From contig CAYMPJ010000001.1 of the NCBI GenBank assembly GCA_964392325.1, positions 304,425 through 368,424 on the forward strand: a stretch of 64,000 bases of DNA, in the 5' to 3' direction. The translations under genes were made by a program, and so were the position numbers. Within the stretch, counting starts at the first letter, position 1. Every line of letters starts with the position of its first letter. Positions 62,562 to 64,000 of the stretch are shown here, in pieces. The notes under the pieces were generated by a model. That model had not been told where the DNA came from and made no database searches. It was given only the letters and a program-made list of their open reading frames with translations. This stretch comes from CALLPQ01 sp964392325 (GTDB taxonomy: Bacteria > Pseudomonadota > Alphaproteobacteria > Caulobacterales > Parvularculaceae).

Positions 62562-64000
62562 TTAAAATATCGGGCTCGCCGGTGATGAGCCGACCTGTTC
62601 TTTTTTGGGTGCTGATTGACTGCTCGCCAATTGACCAGTGTTCAAACGATAACTGACAGCCTCGGCAATATGGCGACGCTTGACCCCGCCTCCGCCATCG
62701 AGATCAGCAAAGGTGCGGGCAACCCGTAAAATCCGGTGATATCCTCGCGCGGAAAGGGACAAAGCATCAACGGCTCGGCCCAACAGCTCCGCTCCTTCCT
62801 GATCTGGTTTGGCAAATCGCATTAACAAACTATCGGATAGGGCTGTATTGGTCACGCCCGTTCGCGCGCTCCCTAAATCTCTTAAATTTGCATCACTCAA
62901 GGCCGCAAGCGACTTATAGTCGTTATTTTGCAATTCTTGTTCTGGTTGCAAAACATGTTTTTCGAGATTTCTTTCCAGTTGAATTTCCCGGGCACGCGCA
63001 ACCCTGGCTGCGATGATTTGTGAGGTTTCTCCTGTTGCCGGACCCCCAAGATCGTGAGGAGAGACCGCTGGCAAGGTAACGGCAAGATCCATTCTATCAA
63101 GAAATGGTCCTGAAATGCGGGATTGATAGACCTGTTCACAATTAGGCCCCCGTCCACAGGCGCGTCCGCTCGCGCGGCCATACCCGCATTTGCAGGGATT
63201 CATTGCTGCAATTAGCTGGAAGCGTGCGGGATAGCGTACATGAAAATTCGCCCTTGCGATCAGCACATCGCCTGTCTCCAGAGGTTGGCGTAAACTATCG
63301 AGCACAGTTGCGGAAAATTCCGGCAACTCGTCGAGGAACAAAACCCCATGATGGGCCAAAGAGGCCTCACCCGGTTTGGCCTTGATGCCCCCACCAACCA
63401 TGGCTGCCATAGAAGCAGAATGATGGGGTGCCCGGAAGGGTCTCTCCCTTGTCAATTTGCCATTGTCGAGTAGTCCGGCCATGGATTGAACCATAGAAAC
63501 TTCCAGCATCTCGGCTGGGGTCAAAGGAGGGAGTAGTGCCGGGAGGCGGGCAGCCATCATCGACTTACCCGCCCCCGGAGGTCCCACCATTAAAAGATTA
63601 TGCCCTCCGGCAGCGGCAACCTCTAGCGCCCGCTTGGCACTTTCCTGCCCGCGCACATCCGCCATTTCCGGTAGGGCTGTACTTGGTGCAAGGCCGCCCG
63701 GTTCAGGCGCGCTCAACACTTGTGTTCCCTTGAAGTGATTAACCAGCTGGATCAAAGTCGCTGGCGCTAATATCTCGGCGCTACTACCTGCCCAAGCGGC
63801 CTCACCCCCGCAAGCCGCAGGACATACCAGCCCCAAATCAAGCGTGTTAGCGGCTACCGCAGCCGGTAGGGCCCCATGGACCGGTGATATGGATCCATCC
63901 AGCCCCAACTCACCGATAACCGCAAAACTATCAAGCATATCGCGGGGTAGGGCCCCGATTTCCATCAAAAGAGCCAAAGCAATCGGCAAATCAAAGTGGC
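62562..64000 (-). CDS. comM: YifB/ComM Mg-chelatase-like AAA ATPase, 5'-truncated
   Basis: The frame is open through the window edge, so the N-terminus is missing. Visible are the end of the Lon-protease-S16-like part (FDLPIALALL), Walker A GPPGAGKSMMAARLPA, Walker B GVLFLDELPEFS, ALDSLRQPLE-type sensor DSLRQPLETGDVLIARA, the zinc-like NPCKCGYGRASGRACGRG and the C-terminal Mg_chelatase_C LSLSARGYHRILRVARTFAD. ComM/YifB proteins are hexameric branch-migration helicases linked to natural transformation. At least 479 residues are visible. Confidence 0.92.
   Translation of the reverse strand, partial: HFDLPIALALLMEIGALPRDMLDSFAVIGELGLDGSISPVHGALPAAVAANTLDLGLVCPAACGGEAAWAGSSAEILAPATLIQLVNHFKGTQVLSAPEPGGLAPSTALPEMADVRGQESAKRALEVAAAGGHNLLMVGPPGAGKSMMAARLPALLPPLTPAEMLEVSMVQSMAGLLDNGKLTRERPFRAPHHSASMAAMVGGGIKAKPGEASLAHHGVLFLDELPEFSATVLDSLRQPLETGDVLIARANFHVRYPARFQLIAAMNPCKCGYGRASGRACGRGPNCEQVYQSRISGPFLDRMDLAVTLPAVSPHDLGGPATGETSQIIAARVARAREIQLERNLEKHVLQPEQELQNNDYKSLAALSDANLRDLGSARTGVTNTALSDSLLMRFAKPDQEGAELLGRAVDALSLSARGYHRILRVARTFADLDGGGGVKRRHIAEAVSYRLNTGQLASSQSAPKKEQVGSSPASPIF

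Noticed and set aside
1..64000. CRISPR arrays, insertion sequences or prophage
   Set aside because: No regularly spaced repeats, transposase, integrase or phage structural genes were seen in either strand.

Overview
The window is a chromosomal scaffold from an alphaproteobacterium of moderate GC. The evidence is gene order: hisB-H-A-F-E divergent from hslV; tsaD divergent from hemC-hemD-mitofilin(Mic60)-hemY; dnaK-dnaJ; a bacterial Mic60 homologue; and dapD of the succinylase type. A large TonB-dependent receptor, a TPR-sulfotransferase, an MttB-type methyltransferase and an AmpG permease suggest a free-living, probably aquatic, Gram-negative organism. The order cannot be fixed from the window. 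There is one 100-N scaffold gap (20222-20321). It is flanked by identical 55-bp ends, so it looks like an unmerged assembly overlap inside one gene.

Layout. 1-9000: C-terminal part of a peptidase-MA-like/TPR protein, gpsA, a threonine-dehydratase-like gene, priA, a DUF1036 exported protein, a HAD nucleotidase and dapD. 9000-13100: a small accessory patch with a lone HEVGH zincin, a PD40 beta-propeller protein, a decayed partial copy of yeeE/yedE beside the intact gene, and a membrane protein. 13241-18912: rpsD, then an Fe(III) ABC transporter (permease divergent from ATPase and binding protein) followed by ferrochelatase. 19192-21211: a secreted DUF1996 protein, split by the gap and with its signal peptide in the -1 frame. 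21470-32862: FkbM methyltransferase, dnaJ, dnaK, TbpB-like lipoprotein, AmpG-type permease, hybrid histidine kinase and tsaD. 33023-38686: hemC, hemD, mic60, hemY.

38720-49430 is the most interesting region. Seven genes lie on one strand: TonB receptor, intrinsic terminator, TPR-sulfotransferase, DpkA-like imino-acid reductase, alpha-ketoglutarate-semialdehyde-dehydrogenase-like ALDH, an atypical M19 dipeptidase-like protein lacking recognisable HxD and Glu metal ligands, a 573-residue protein of no recognised family, and a DUF3726-like protein. The last five are spaced or overlapped like one operon. I propose an uncharacterised uptake/catabolic system for a cyclic imino acid or proline/lysine-derived compound; the substrate is inference only.

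49796-64000: moaA overlapping an XdhC-MobA fusion, exoD, tRNA-Leu(CAA), an acyltransferase, a gene remnant resembling TIGR03032, the his cluster, hslV (without hslU), an M23 peptidase, an MttB-family methyltransferase, a small membrane protein and the 5'-truncated comM/yifB. Two themes recur: iron and haem (Fe transporter, hemH, hemC, hemD, hemY), and handling of amino-acid or betaine-like compounds (the 38-49 kb operon and MttB).
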